Shown here: positions 6,871 to 15,901 of the stretch, piece by piece
How positions within the stretch are numbered: the stretch's first letter is position 1
Layout of the letters: each line of letters starts with the position of its first letter
From: a bacterium
GTDB lineage: Bacteria > SM23-31
Direction of reading: 5' to 3'
Length of the DNA: 64,000 bases
NCBI GenBank assembly: GCA_028278455.1
Contig: JANQEH010000166.1
Span: 31,371 to 95,370 of the forward strand
Program-made: the position numbers and the translations under genes
The notes under the pieces: generated by a model
What the model was told of the DNA's origin: nothing
Database searches by the model: none
Seen by the model: only the letters and a program-made list of their open reading frames with translations

Positions 6871-9639
6871 TCAATTAGAAAGAGCCTTACGAATCGCTTT
6901 TGATATTTCGTGAAGCCGGAATGGTTTCTGAAGGAAATCTATTGCCCCAAGATTTATTGCCTCCTCTGCTTTACCGTTCTGGCTGTATCCGCTCATTAGG
7001 ATCACTTTTACATTTGGATTTATCCTTTTCATTTCTTCAAAAGCTTCTTTGCCTGACATATCGGGCATGATCAGATCGAGAATGATAAGGTCAATATTAT
7101 TTTTATTGCCCTTGTATACCTCAGTAGCTTCCCTGCCATTCCCGGCTGTAAGGACCTTATAGCCAAGCTGGGTAAGCAGCGATTTTGAAAGACTTCTCTG
7201 ATTTGCTTCATCATCTACTACCAATAGTGTGGAATTACCTTTATATAAGGTTTGTTTCTCATTTGATACTGGTGGATTTTTTTTACTGACAGGCAGGTAT
7301 ATTGTGAAAGCAGTACCGGAAGAAGGTTTGCTTTCAACCATAATTAAACCGTTATGTTTCTTGATAATACCGTATACCATAGACAATCCCAAGCCTGTTC
7401 CTTTACCTACTGCTTTTGTTGTGAAGAAAGGCTCAAATATCTTTTCCTGGATATTCTCAGGTATTCCAATGCCTGAGTCTTTAATAATGATCTTGACATA
7501 ATTTCCAGATTTAAGATCGGCAGGAAGTTCAGAATCTCCAAAATCGGTTTCAAAATTCTCTGTTGAAATAGTTATCTCACCTTTATCGGGCATTGCGTCC
7601 CGAGCATTAATCAGCAGATTTGTGAAAACCTGATCGATCTGATTCTGATCAGCCATTACTCTCTTCAGCTTTGGATCAAGAATAAAATTTATCTCAATGC
7701 TCTTGTCGAATATTTTTTCGGATACCTTAACACAGTCTTTTAAAAGATTATTGATATCAAGACTTGCCGGTCGATAAAGATCATTTCTGGAGAAACTCAG
7801 TAGCTGTTTCGTGAGGTGGCCGGCTTTTTGAGAACCGCTAAGGATTACATCAACAGCCTGTCCCTCTATAGTGGATAAATCGTCAAATTTCATTTTCAGT
7901 AATTCTGCATATCCCATGGTGCTTGTTAAGATATTATTGAAATCATGTGCAATACCACCGGCTAATCTTCCAATGGATTCCATTTTCTGAGCATGAAAAA
8001 GCTGTGCTTCCAGTTTGAGTTTTTCCTCTTCGGTCTTTTTTTGTTGTATTGCTTTCGCGATTATTTCGCTTATTGCCTTTAGGAGATCAATATCCTCATT
8101 CTTCCAGTATTTATATTCTTTGACGGAATCAAATCCCATAAATCCCATTAGTTCATTGCCATTGAACAATGGTACTGCTAAAACAGATTTTATTCCCTTG
8201 TCAAGAAGCATATTTTTTTCCTTTTTTGCATCCAATGGCAGATTGTGGACAACGGGCGCATAAATTATTCCATGGTTTTCAAGGTTTTTAAACCACCATG
8301 GAATTGAATCAATCGAGATGTTTTTAAGGTTATTTCTTTGAGATTCGATACCCTTTGTACACCATTCGTGAGTGTTATTCACATTCTTTCCATTTTCAGA
8401 GGTTAGAAATATATAACTTCGGTCTACTTTTGTAAATCGACCGATACTTCTAAGAGCATAATTTAGACCGCTGTCAAGCTCTTCATCAGATAATGTCACA
8501 AAATAAGTTGAAATATTAGTAAGCAATTTTTCAATATCAAGTCTGTATTGAAGGGCTTTCTCAGATTTTTTTCGTTGAGTGATATCGAGAATCGAAAGTA
8601 TACTTTTATCTGTATTCGGTATCATTTCAACAGTTAACCATACATTTTTCAAATTAGAGTCTTTATCTATGAAAAGTGACTCGTATTTTTCAGGCGCTAA
8701 TCCCGGATCGGTCCTTCTGAGTCTATGAAAGTCGATCATTTCCTCCACATATTCCTGTTCAAAAAAGTCGGGAAAACTCAGTTTATTTTCTATGTCTTCC
8801 TTTGATAATCCTGACAGTATTTCAAATTCGGAATTAATAAGAGAGATTGTCATGTCATTCTCGATCAGCGCCATAGCCGAACCTGTATTCTCGAAAATCG
8901 TTTTATATTTATTCTCAGAGACTGCCAGCTGTTCATTTGCGGCCTGATGTTTTCTTTCGAGTCCCAGGTTCTGTTTAATGACAAATAGTGAAATAATTGA
9001 CATGAACAGGACAATTACCAGGGCAGAATAGTTTTGTTTTTTTATTATATTGTCTATTTCCTTATCCACATCCTCCAGGTATATACCCGTGCCAATAATC
9101 CATTCCCAGGGTTTGAATCCCTTGACAAATGATAGTTTTGGAACAAGCTTTTCAGAGTTGTCTTTCCACTGCCAGATATAATCTACGTATCCTTCACCCT
9201 CTGCTTCAACCTTCCGGACAAACTCAACGAACAGTTTTTTTCCGTTTGGATCTTTATAGTCAACAAGGCTTGTATTCTCGAGGTAAGGGGTATAGGGGTG
9301 CATGATCATATTAGGATACAGGTCATTTATCCAGAAATAATCCTTGTTTTCTGGACCATATCTTATTTTCCTGACCTGCTCAAGTGCCTGTTCTTTTGCA
9401 TCGCACGTACTTAATAGTCCCTGAAGTTCGAGATCATGAAAATATTCAACAACGTTATATACTGAATAAACCAACTCACTGATCATCAATTTTTTCTGTT
9501 CGATAAGGTCCTTCTCAACTGCCGGGATGAATATCATGAACCTTGCAGCTATAAACAGTAAAACCGTAAGAGTTACGGGGATAAATATCCTGATGTAACT
9601 CAATTTACTATTAATTATATTGTCTCTGATCAAAAGCAT
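6871..9639 (-). CDS. sCache-PAS-GAF hybrid histidine kinase with C-terminal receiver
   Basis: Large 922-residue hybrid kinase. Order: membrane helix (about 15-33), periplasmic single Cache domain (about 35-190, with RYGPENKDYFWINDL and PWEWIIGTGIYLEDVD), second helix (about 200-222), PAS (about 240-360), GAF (about 370-545), HisKA with GGIAHDFNNILTS, HATPase_c with DSGIGIP and GTGLGLS, and a receiver (about 800-920, LIILDLIMPDMSG). sCache domains bind small extracellular ligands such as organic acids. The Cache-PAS half is clearly a paralogue of the kinase at 15.9-18.8 kb. It is downstream of the chemoreceptor gene on the same strand, separated by a perfect hairpin, so read-through or separate transcription are both possible. 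Confidence 0.92.
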   Translation of the reverse strand: MLLIRDNIINSKLSYIRIFIPVTLTVLLFIAARFMIFIPAVEKDLIEQKKLMISELVYSVYNVVEYFHDLELQGLLSTCDAKEQALEQVRKIRYGPENKDYFWINDLYPNMIMHPYTPYLENTSLVDYKDPNGKKLFVEFVRKVEAEGEGYVDYIWQWKDNSEKLVPKLSFVKGFKPWEWIIGTGIYLEDVDKEIDNIIKKQNYSALVIVLFMSIISLFVIKQNLGLERKHQAANEQLAVSENKYKTIFENTGSAMALIENDMTISLINSEFEILSGLSKEDIENKLSFPDFFEQEYVEEMIDFHRLRRTDPGLAPEKYESLFIDKDSNLKNVWLTVEMIPNTDKSILSILDITQRKKSEKALQYRLDIEKLLTNISTYFVTLSDEELDSGLNYALRSIGRFTKVDRSYIFLTSENGKNVNNTHEWCTKGIESQRNNLKNISIDSIPWWFKNLENHGIIYAPVVHNLPLDAKKEKNMLLDKGIKSVLAVPLFNGNELMGFMGFDSVKEYKYWKNEDIDLLKAISEIIAKAIQQKKTEEEKLKLEAQLFHAQKMESIGRLAGGIAHDFNNILTSTMGYAELLKMKFDDLSTIEGQAVDVILSGSQKAGHLTKQLLSFSRNDLYRPASLDINNLLKDCVKVSEKIFDKSIEINFILDPKLKRVMADQNQIDQVFTNLLINARDAMPDKGEITISTENFETDFGDSELPADLKSGNYVKIIIKDSGIGIPENIQEKIFEPFFTTKAVGKGTGLGLSMVYGIIKKHNGLIMVESKPSSGTAFTIYLPVSKKNPPVSNEKQTLYKGNSTLLVVDDEANQRSLSKSLLTQLGYKVLTAGNGREATEVYKGNKNNIDLIILDLIMPDMSGKEAFEEMKRINPNVKVILMSGYSQNGKAEEAINLGAIDFLQKPFRLHEISKAIRKALSN

Positions 9640-9681
9640 AGCATCGCTTAGTTGTTGTTTTATAATATTAATGAATATTGG

Positions 9682-9717
9682 GATCGAAGAGGCGGTTCTT
9701 TCTCCGCCTCTTCGATC
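9682..9717 (-). terminator. Perfect 14-bp stem-loop between chemoreceptor and hybrid kinase genes
   Basis: The sequence reads GATCGAAGAGGCGG, an 8-base loop, then CCGCCTCTTCGATC, a perfect GC-rich hairpin. It lies 3' of the chemoreceptor stop codon on the minus strand. On that strand it is not followed by a U run, so it may be a partial terminator, an mRNA-stabilising end or a processing site that lowers expression of the kinase gene behind it. The structure is certain from sequence; its role is inferred. Confidence 0.6.
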
Positions 9718-9732
9718 AACAAATCATTATCT

Positions 9733-12342
9733 TTAAAAGTTACCGAAGTCTTCATCATCCAGCATTATTTCAGTCTCAGCCAAATCAGTAGTCATACTGG
9801 ATCCATTACTTTTCTCAGCAGTCTCAGACATTGTTTCTTCTGTGCTGATTGTATCAATATCAACATGTGCTAAATTTCTCAATTTGAATTTAGAGACCAT
9901 GTTCTTCAATTCTGCAGCCTGACTGGAAAGTTCCTCTGCAGCAGCCGCACCTTCTTCAGCATTTGCAGTATTAGACTGCGTAACCTGGTCGATCTGTCCA
10001 AGGGCGCTTGTTATCTGTTCGATTCCCTGTGCCTGTTCGTTTGATGCTGCAGCGATCTCACCGACAAGGTCAGCAGCTTTTGATATCCCTTCTACGATCT
10101 TCTCAAGCGATTCCGCAGTCTCATTTGCGATTGTTGTACCGGATTCAACATTCTTGATAGATCCTTCGATCAATTCAGTAGTTTCTTTTGCCGCCTCTGC
10201 GCTTCTCTGTGCCAGATTTCTCACTTCTTCTGCAACAACTGCGAAACCTTTACCATGGACTCCAGCTCTTGCAGCTTCTACAGCAGCGTTCAGAGCCAAC
10301 AGGTTTGTCTGAAATGCAATCTCATCTATTACTTTGATGATCTTTGATATTTCATTAGAGGAATTATTTATATCGTTCATTGCATTTACCATACCCTTCA
10401 TCTGCTCATTACCTTCATTTGCGCTGTCCCGGGAAGAATTCGCGAGTGTATTAGCCTGAGTTGCATTCTCTGCATTGGTCTTTGTCTGGGCTGATATCTC
10501 GGTGATTGAAGCCGAGGTTTCTTCAAGTGAACTTGCCTGCTCTGTGGCTCCCTGTGATAGGGAGGTGCTTGAATCGGAAACCTGCTGTGAGCCTGCTGTA
10601 ACCTGTTCAATCGATGCCAGGACTTTTCCAAGAAGACTATTCATGGAGTCCAGTGTCCGATTCATGGCATTTTTCATTATAGCGTGATCGCCTTTATAAT
10701 CACCGGTGACAGAAACATCAAGATTTCCATCTGCCATTTCCTTAAGGCATCCAACCGCCTCATTTACCGGTTTAAGAATATTGTCGATCGTTCCATTCAT
10801 ACCGCCGATTATCTCTTTGTAAGCTCCGTCAAATTTTGTTGTATCGGCTCTTACTTCAAGCTTACCTTCCAAAGCTGCCTGGGTCAAAGTCATTCCTTCA
10901 TCGATCATGCTCTTGAGAGAATCTTTCATAGATATCATTGCATTACCCAGCGCATCTTTTTCTGAAGAAGCAGATACTTCGACATTGACATTTCCTTTTG
11001 CGATCTGGGCAGCAGCAGCGGTTTTTTCTTTCTGTGCTTCGATCATTCTCTTGAAAGAATCGGCAAGGAGTCCTGTTTCATCATTAGAATTATGTTCTAC
11101 ATCCTGATCGGTATCGCCAAGCGAAAGATTCACTGCAGCTTCGGCCATTTTTCCTATAGGTTTGGAAATCCTGTTGCCGATATAAAATGCGCTGAAGGCC
11201 ATTACAGTCAGGATCGCACCGCCTCCTATTACCAGCCAGAACAGCAATGATGTCAGTGCGCTTTCAACTTTGTTTTTAGCTTCATAGTAATCGTCTTCAT
11301 AAGTACCGGCTCCGATTACCCAATCCCAAGGTTCGAAATAGGAAATTGCTGTGATTTTCATTCTGGATTCAGTATCGCCTTTATTCAACCAGGGATATTG
11401 CTCATAGTCAACATTCTTACCTTCAAGGTTCATTGCTTTATCAACTATTGACTGAATAAACAATCTACCGTTAGAGTCTTTTGCTTCATAGATGTTTTCA
11501 CCATCCCTGGAACCACCTTTGGATATTATATAATGACCTTTATGGTCACCTTTCCCACCTATAATGAATACGTATCCTGTCTTGCCGACCACAATATCCA
11601 TGATTGCGTCTCTGAGGCTTTGAACAGATTCCTGCTTGACAGCAACACTGTTAATCCCAATTACATTCCCGCCATGATCTTTGATGGGTTCATACGCAGT
11701 TAAATACCATGCATCAACAACGAATGCTCTTCCCCTGTAAGTTTCACCTCTCATAACCGTGGAAACAACGGGATTGACCGTTCCATCCGGATTAGTAGAT
11801 GGAATAAAAGTCCCGATTGCTCTCTTACCACTACTGCTTTTTACATTTGAGGCTATCCTGATCATATCACCTCTGTCATTCATCTTCTGGAATATAGTTA
11901 CTATATCTCCGACCAGCTGTTCTGCAACATCAACAACTGGAGTTGGAATTGAGAATTCATAGTTCGATTCGATTGGCACTCTGCCGAAATACATCTTTGG
12001 TAATGTCACTGTCGAAGAACTATTGGTATACTGGTTCATAGCCTGCCATGTGATCTTTTCAGAAGATATTCTCGGGTCGCCAAGCTGTTCCATTACATGA
12101 CGAGCCACATGGAGATTATTGTCTACCCTTGATTGGACAAGATCATTAGCAGTTTCAAGTAATCCGTATACATCTTTTGCAACCTGGGTAATATTCTCTT
12201 TTGCCAGAACATCCATTTCAACTACCACCTGCTCGTTTACATCGTTCTTTTGAATCAACGTCAGGACTGACATCACTATCACCGGTAAAGAAGCTGCCAA
12301 CAGGGCAAGTCCAATTACTTTGTGCTTGATCATAAGTTTCAT
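9733..12342 (-). CDS. Methyl-accepting chemotaxis protein with dCache sensor and tandem HAMP modules
   Basis: Transmembrane chemoreceptor of about 869 residues. An N-terminal helix is followed by a large periplasmic Cache sensor (about 35-370, with [11 protein letters not shown] and [15 protein letters not shown]), a second helix (about 370-392) and HAMP. Further HAMP-like units follow (repeats of [16 protein letters not shown] and DGNLDVSV type). The signalling hairpin tip is [21 protein letters not shown]. The tail is acidic and ends DFGNF, which fits the x-aromatic-x-x-aromatic pattern of CheR/CheB tethers. The ORF track begins at 12357, but ATG 12342 has GGGAG 9 bases upstream and is preferred. 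It is downstream of the porin gene with a 40-base gap, so the two are probably co-transcribed. Confidence 0.92.
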   Translation of the reverse strand: MKLMIKHKVIGLALLAASLPVIVMSVLTLIQKNDVNEQVVVEMDVLAKENITQVAKDVYGLLETANDLVQSRVDNNLHVARHVMEQLGDPRISSEKITWQAMNQYTNSSSTVTLPKMYFGRVPIESNYEFSIPTPVVDVAEQLVGDIVTIFQKMNDRGDMIRIASNVKSSSGKRAIGTFIPSTNPDGTVNPVVSTVMRGETYRGRAFVVDAWYLTAYEPIKDHGGNVIGINSVAVKQESVQSLRDAIMDIVVGKTGYVFIIGGKGDHKGHYIISKGGSRDGENIYEAKDSNGRLFIQSIVDKAMNLEGKNVDYEQYPWLNKGDTESRMKITAISYFEPWDWVIGAGTYEDDYYEAKNKVESALTSLLFWLVIGGGAILTVMAFSAFYIGNRISKPIGKMAEAAVNLSLGDTDQDVEHNSNDETGLLADSFKRMIEAQKEKTAAAAQIAKGNVNVEVSASSEKDALGNAMISMKDSLKSMIDEGMTLTQAALEGKLEVRADTTKFDGAYKEIIGGMNGTIDNILKPVNEAVGCLKEMADGNLDVSVTGDYKGDHAIMKNAMNRTLDSMNSLLGKVLASIEQVTAGSQQVSDSSTSLSQGATEQASSLEETSASITEISAQTKTNAENATQANTLANSSRDSANEGNEQMKGMVNAMNDINNSSNEISKIIKVIDEIAFQTNLLALNAAVEAARAGVHGKGFAVVAEEVRNLAQRSAEAAKETTELIEGSIKNVESGTTIANETAESLEKIVEGISKAADLVGEIAAASNEQAQGIEQITSALGQIDQVTQSNTANAEEGAAAAEELSSQAAELKNMVSKFKLRNLAHVDIDTISTEETMSETAEKSNGSSMTTDLAETEIMLDDEDFGNF

Positions 12343-12397
12343 TTTGTTATCTCCCATTATACATTTAATTACATATAGAATTATATTTTCTGTGTGG

Positions 12398-13873
12398 TTA
12401 GAATTTCATCAAAAAAGTTGTCTGCACTCTTACGCTGGATGTTTCATGGCTTGATCCACCAGTTAAATATCCGGTTGTTAAATAAGATACCTCTAAGCCG
12501 AATGAGGTGTTAAATGCGATCTTTCTGAATGTATTGGCAAAGATCGTCTGGTTCTTATCTCTGAATCCATCGGACAGGGAATCTTTGTTGGGCTTGTCAA
12601 TTCCGTATCCGAAATTGAGGTCTGTTTTTGCATTGGCTTTTATAGTAGCATTTACCCAGCCGCCTGATGTTTCTACTTCTTTACCGAGAGTAGAATTATA
12701 TCCCTGGCCTATGCCTCCGAAATACTGATTAAGAGTTTTACCTGTAAATGCTTCACCTTTTATTGAGAATTCCTTTGTAAAGTTATAAGCGAAATGCAGG
12801 TTAGCAGAATATGATTCATAACTGCTTTCGCCCCCGCTTTTGACAAATTCCATTTTTCCGTAATGTCCGGAGAAACCAATATTGTATTTACCCGGTTTCA
12901 GGAATGATATCCTGGCCTGCATAGTCGGGAATGGATTATCTTCCCCGTCATCGTTTCCGTCACCGTCAACATCGCCAGCAATATTCCTCGAAACGGCTCC
13001 AACAATTGCAATTCCTTCTTTACTGATATTGCCTACCTGAAGTTGAGGGTGTCTGTATCCAATATCTCCGCAATTCCATAGAACCGTGTAATTAACAGTT
13101 GAAGGGACAAGGGGAGAAATAACATCCGAGGTCTGACCGGCAAGAATGAAGAATTTCTCAAAATCCACCTTTAGATATCCATGTCTGAGCATCAGGAAAT
13201 TCTTATTCTCAGCTCCACCCCCGTAGAAGTCAATCTCAACCCTTCCGGTAACGGTCTTGTCCTCAAATTTTTCCGATGAAAAATTAGCACCTAACCGGGT
13301 TTGCCTGGTTGTTAGATTAAATTCATCGTCTTTGTCTGATCCATCCGGGACATCAAGCAGCCAGAAAGCGAAATTCCCCGGATATGCTCTTGCCCTATCG
13401 TATGCCATATCCATTTTAAAGAAACCGTAAGGTTTTATATCAAATCCTGTTTTGTTTGAGGAAATTATCTGGCGGAGTTCATTGACCAAAGCCTTCAATT
13501 CGCCGTTTAGCTCATCCGTGCTTTTCTCAGTTTTGACTTCTCTCCCGGTTTTTTTCAGACTTTCGATCTCAGCCGACATTTCATCTATCCGGGCGTTAAT
13601 CGAGGAAGTCCTGCTATCCAGATCAGCGGTCTGAACAGATACCTTATCCAGATTCTTCAATAGATCTGCCAGCTGCTTTTCGATTTCCGCAGTCTCAGAT
13701 TGTACAATCGATGCCGCAGCAACAGTTTTTGTTTTTTCCAGAGTCTTTAGTCTTGATTCGATCTTATCGAGCTTATCAAGGATCCCTTTGAATCCCTGTG
13801 CATTAACTCCGGTTGCTGAGAATAATAGCATTATTATTACAGCAGCTGATGTTAGAATTCTTAGTTCCTTCAT
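12398..13873 (-). CDS. Outer-membrane porin with N-terminal coiled coil
   Basis: 491-residue exported protein. A signal peptide (to about GVNAQ, residue 26) is followed by a long coiled coil (about 28-150, leucine- and charge-rich, [16 protein letters not shown]). A beta-barrel follows with alternating aromatic strands and a terminal phenylalanine (TTFLMKF), the usual outer-membrane assembly signal. The layout resembles DcaP-like and other trimeric porins with periplasmic coiled-coil necks. The substrate cannot be read from sequence. A GGAGG ribosome site is 4 bases before the ATG. Its place between a receiver and a chemoreceptor suggests that it admits the compound the sensory island responds to; that is inference. 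Confidence 0.8.
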   Translation of the reverse strand: MKELRILTSAAVIIMLLFSATGVNAQGFKGILDKLDKIESRLKTLEKTKTVAAASIVQSETAEIEKQLADLLKNLDKVSVQTADLDSRTSSINARIDEMSAEIESLKKTGREVKTEKSTDELNGELKALVNELRQIISSNKTGFDIKPYGFFKMDMAYDRARAYPGNFAFWLLDVPDGSDKDDEFNLTTRQTRLGANFSSEKFEDKTVTGRVEIDFYGGGAENKNFLMLRHGYLKVDFEKFFILAGQTSDVISPLVPSTVNYTVLWNCGDIGYRHPQLQVGNISKEGIAIVGAVSRNIAGDVDGDGNDDGEDNPFPTMQARISFLKPGKYNIGFSGHYGKMEFVKSGGESSYESYSANLHFAYNFTKEFSIKGEAFTGKTLNQYFGGIGQGYNSTLGKEVETSGGWVNATIKANAKTDLNFGYGIDKPNKDSLSDGFRDKNQTIFANTFRKIAFNTSFGLEVSYLTTGYLTGGSSHETSSVRVQTTFLMKF

Positions 13874-13937
13874 TGTACCTCCGTATGTTTCTTGTTTCTG
13901 ATTAATTTCATAAAATCATCGATCTGAATTTTAACTG

Positions 13938-14306
13938 TTAATTAAATTGATTCTTATTATTGAGCGATTTTTCGACTATTTTGAGCACTTCAAACATTTT
14001 GAACGGCTTGGATATTTTCAGATATTTATCCTGCTCTGTATCAAGGAGTCTGCTGTAGGCCGACATCAGAATTATATTTATATGAGGCTTTTCTTTATTC
14101 ACGATGTTCGCAAGATCTTTACCACTCATTCCATCCATGTGTACATCAGAGATCAGGACATCAAATGGTTTTTTGTTGATAAGTTCCAGGGCATCTTCAG
14201 CATTTTCAGCAGTTTCAACATTGTATCCATAAGTTTTAAACCAAATCCTGACAATATCCAGGATCACCTTATCATCATCTACTATTAGAATATTTATATT
14301 GTGCAT
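13938..14306 (-). CDS. Stand-alone receiver domain protein
   Basis: 122-residue single-domain response regulator. The acidic residues are in ILIVDDDK, the phosphoacceptor is D54 in VLISDVHMDGMSG, the switch serine is in LMSAYS and the lysine is K100 in ISKPFK. There is no output domain, so it may be a CheY-like or phosphorelay intermediate for the neighbouring kinases or chemoreceptor. It is the first gene of the receiver-porin-chemoreceptor run. It has an AAGGA ribosome site, and a strong sigma54 promoter match lies 42 bases upstream of the ATG with two activator palindromes behind it. Confidence 0.88.
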   Translation of the reverse strand: MHNINILIVDDDKVILDIVRIWFKTYGYNVETAENAEDALELINKKPFDVLISDVHMDGMSGKDLANIVNKEKPHINIILMSAYSRLLDTEQDKYLKISKPFKMFEVLKIVEKSLNNKNQFN

Positions 14307-14347
14307 TATTTTCTTCCTTATTCATTTCAATTTCTGAGATTTCATAA

Positions 14348-14364
14348 TACAATTGCCGTGCCAA
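14348..14364 (-). promoter_or_regulatory. Sigma54 (-24/-12) promoter for receiver-porin-chemoreceptor genes
   Basis: On the minus strand the sequence is TTGGCACGGCAATTGTA. Against the RpoN consensus YTGGCACGRNNNTTGCW it differs only at the C of the -12 GC. It has the correct GG to G spacing. Predicted transcription starts about 30 bases before the receiver ATG at 14306. The two palindromes at 14481-14542 sit roughly 120-190 bases upstream, the usual range for NtrC-type enhancer sites. Confidence 0.78.
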
Positions 14365-14480
14365 ATAAGACTTTATCAACCAAATTGAAAATAAATACTT
14401 TGTAAATTATATAATAACAATATATTAAGAACATTGATGTTTTAGCAAAGCAGGAATAATGATTAAAAAGATATGTCAAC

Positions 14481-14503
14481 AGGAGTCTAAAATTTAGACT
14501 CCT
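14481..14503. promoter_or_regulatory. Activator palindrome 1 (proposed NtrC-type enhancer)
   Basis: Perfect 23-base palindrome AGGAGTCTAAAATTTAGACTCCT containing the shared core AGTCTAA-N3-TTAGACT. Its centre is 42 bases (four helical turns) from the centre of the second copy, which places both on the same DNA face. It lies between the activator gene and the sigma54 promoter at 14348-14364. Binding by the adjacent Fis-type HTH activator is inferred from position and repetition. Confidence 0.7.
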
Positions 14504-14525
14504 GAGATAGTCATTTTTTTATTGG

Positions 14526-14542
14526 AGTCTAAAATTTAGACT
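14526..14542. promoter_or_regulatory. Activator palindrome 2 (proposed NtrC-type enhancer)
   Basis: AGTCTAAAATTTAGACT, the same 17-base core as palindrome 1, ending 10 bases before the stop codon of the activator gene. Tandem sites at helical phase are typical for cooperative binding of sigma54 activators. It is probably not a terminator for the activator gene, because the minus-strand flank has no U run directly after it. Confidence 0.7.
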
Positions 14543-14551
14543 GTGCGGATT

Positions 14552-15901
14552 TCAATTCAGGCGGTATTTTTTTAGCTTATTAAAAAGGGTGGCTCTGGAT
14601 ATCCCAAGCACTGCGGCGGCACGGTTTCTGTTACCTGAGACTTTACCCAGAATCTCGGTGATATATTGTTTTTCAATATCTTCCAGAGTAGGTTCTTTAT
14701 CCGAATTGATTACATCTTTCTTAGTAATTTTGTTTCCGGAAATTTCAAACGGCAGGTCTTCAGGTCCAATTACATTATCTTCGCAGAGTATAGTGCATCT
14801 TTCGATAACATTTTCAAGTTCTCTGACGTTTCCGGGCCAGTCATAGGCTTTAAATAACGATACAGCCCTTCTCGATATAGACAATCCGGGTTTATGAAGT
14901 TTTTCTCGGTAATACTCTATAAAATGGTCAGTTAGAAGTTCTATGTCGGATAAACGCTCTTTTAGTGGAGGTATCCGGATAGGTATAACATTTAATCTGA
15001 AAAACAGATCTTCTCTGAAGTTCTTGTTTCTTGCTTCCTGCTGGAGATCTCTGTTTGTCATAGCAATAATTCTGACATCTACTGTCCGGGACTTGTTTTC
15101 CCCTATACGTTTTATTTCCTTATTCTGAAGAAATCTTAATAATTTCACCTGAGCTGGTAATGACAATTCCCCTATCTCATCAAGTATTACAGTACCTTTT
15201 TCTGCTTCCTCAATAAGGCCTTTCTTGTCAAAGTCCGCTCCGGTAAATGAACCTTTCATATGACCGAACAATTCACTCTCATGAAGATTATCGGGTATGG
15301 CTCCGCAGTTTATGATAGTCAGAGGTTTTTCACTTCGGCTGCTATTATAATGTATAGCCTTTCCAACAAGCTCTTTGCCGGTTCCACTAGCTCCAGAAAC
15401 CAGAACTGTGCTGTCTGTATTGCAAATCTTTGTTATGGTTTTCAGTATTTCCAGCATGTTCTCTGAGCTGGCAATAATATCCTCAAACTTGTATTTGTCA
15501 TTTAGTTCTTTCTCTATATGGACCAGCCTGTCCGCAAGGCGCTTTTTTTCCAATGCCCTTTCAACTATCAACAATATTTCATCGAGTTCAAAAGGCTTTG
15601 TGATATAGTCGTAAGCTCCTTTTTTGATTGCTGTAACAGCTGTTTCAACAGTTCCATAGGCTGTTATTAATATTATCTCCGTAGATGGGGCAATCTCCTT
15701 AGCATTCTCGATAACTTCCAGGCCGCTAATATCATCAAGCTTCATATCGGTTATTACAAGGTCAAATGAACCTTCTTTTAGAACGTTCAGCCCTTCCGCG
15801 CCTTTTCCGCTTTCACAGACCTCAAAATTTTCAAGAGTAAATAGCTGAACGAGTGATTCTCTAACAGAATCATCATCTTCAATTATCAGGATTTTAGACA
15901 T
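14552..15901 (-). CDS. NtrC-family sigma54-dependent response regulator
   Basis: 449 residues in the classic order receiver (1-120), AAA+ domain (about 140-370) and Fis-type HTH (about 420-447). The phosphoacceptor is D52 (LVITDMKLDD) and the lysine is in YITKPFE. Walker A is GASGTGKE (170-177), the sigma54-contact loop is GSFTGA (217-222, serine in place of the commoner alanine), and Walker B is VILDEIGE. The recognition helix lies in AAAVLGISRATLFNKLKK. It overlaps the upstream kinase gene by 8 bases and has AAGGA before the ATG. It should activate the sigma54 promoters found on either side of this gene pair, including its own operon. Confidence 0.95.
   Translation of the reverse strand: MSKILIIEDDDSVRESLVQLFTLENFEVCESGKGAEGLNVLKEGSFDLVITDMKLDDISGLEVIENAKEIAPSTEIILITAYGTVETAVTAIKKGAYDYITKPFELDEILLIVERALEKKRLADRLVHIEKELNDKYKFEDIIASSENMLEILKTITKICNTDSTVLVSGASGTGKELVGKAIHYNSSRSEKPLTIINCGAIPDNLHESELFGHMKGSFTGADFDKKGLIEEAEKGTVILDEIGELSLPAQVKLLRFLQNKEIKRIGENKSRTVDVRIIAMTNRDLQQEARNKNFREDLFFRLNVIPIRIPPLKERLSDIELLTDHFIEYYREKLHKPGLSISRRAVSLFKAYDWPGNVRELENVIERCTILCEDNVIGPEDLPFEISGNKITKKDVINSDKEPTLEDIEKQYITEILGKVSGNRNRAAAVLGISRATLFNKLKKYRLN

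Noticed and set aside
14375-14395. IHF site between enhancer palindromes and sigma54 promoter
   Set aside because: TATCAACCAAATTG resembles the IHF core, but the spacing is one base too long. The region is A/T-rich enough to bend without it.
14481-14542. AGTCTAA palindromes as terminators of the NtrC-type gene
   Set aside because: Neither copy is followed by a U run on the minus strand, and a third copy occurs upstream of the kinase operon where no gene ends. Activator sites explain all three.
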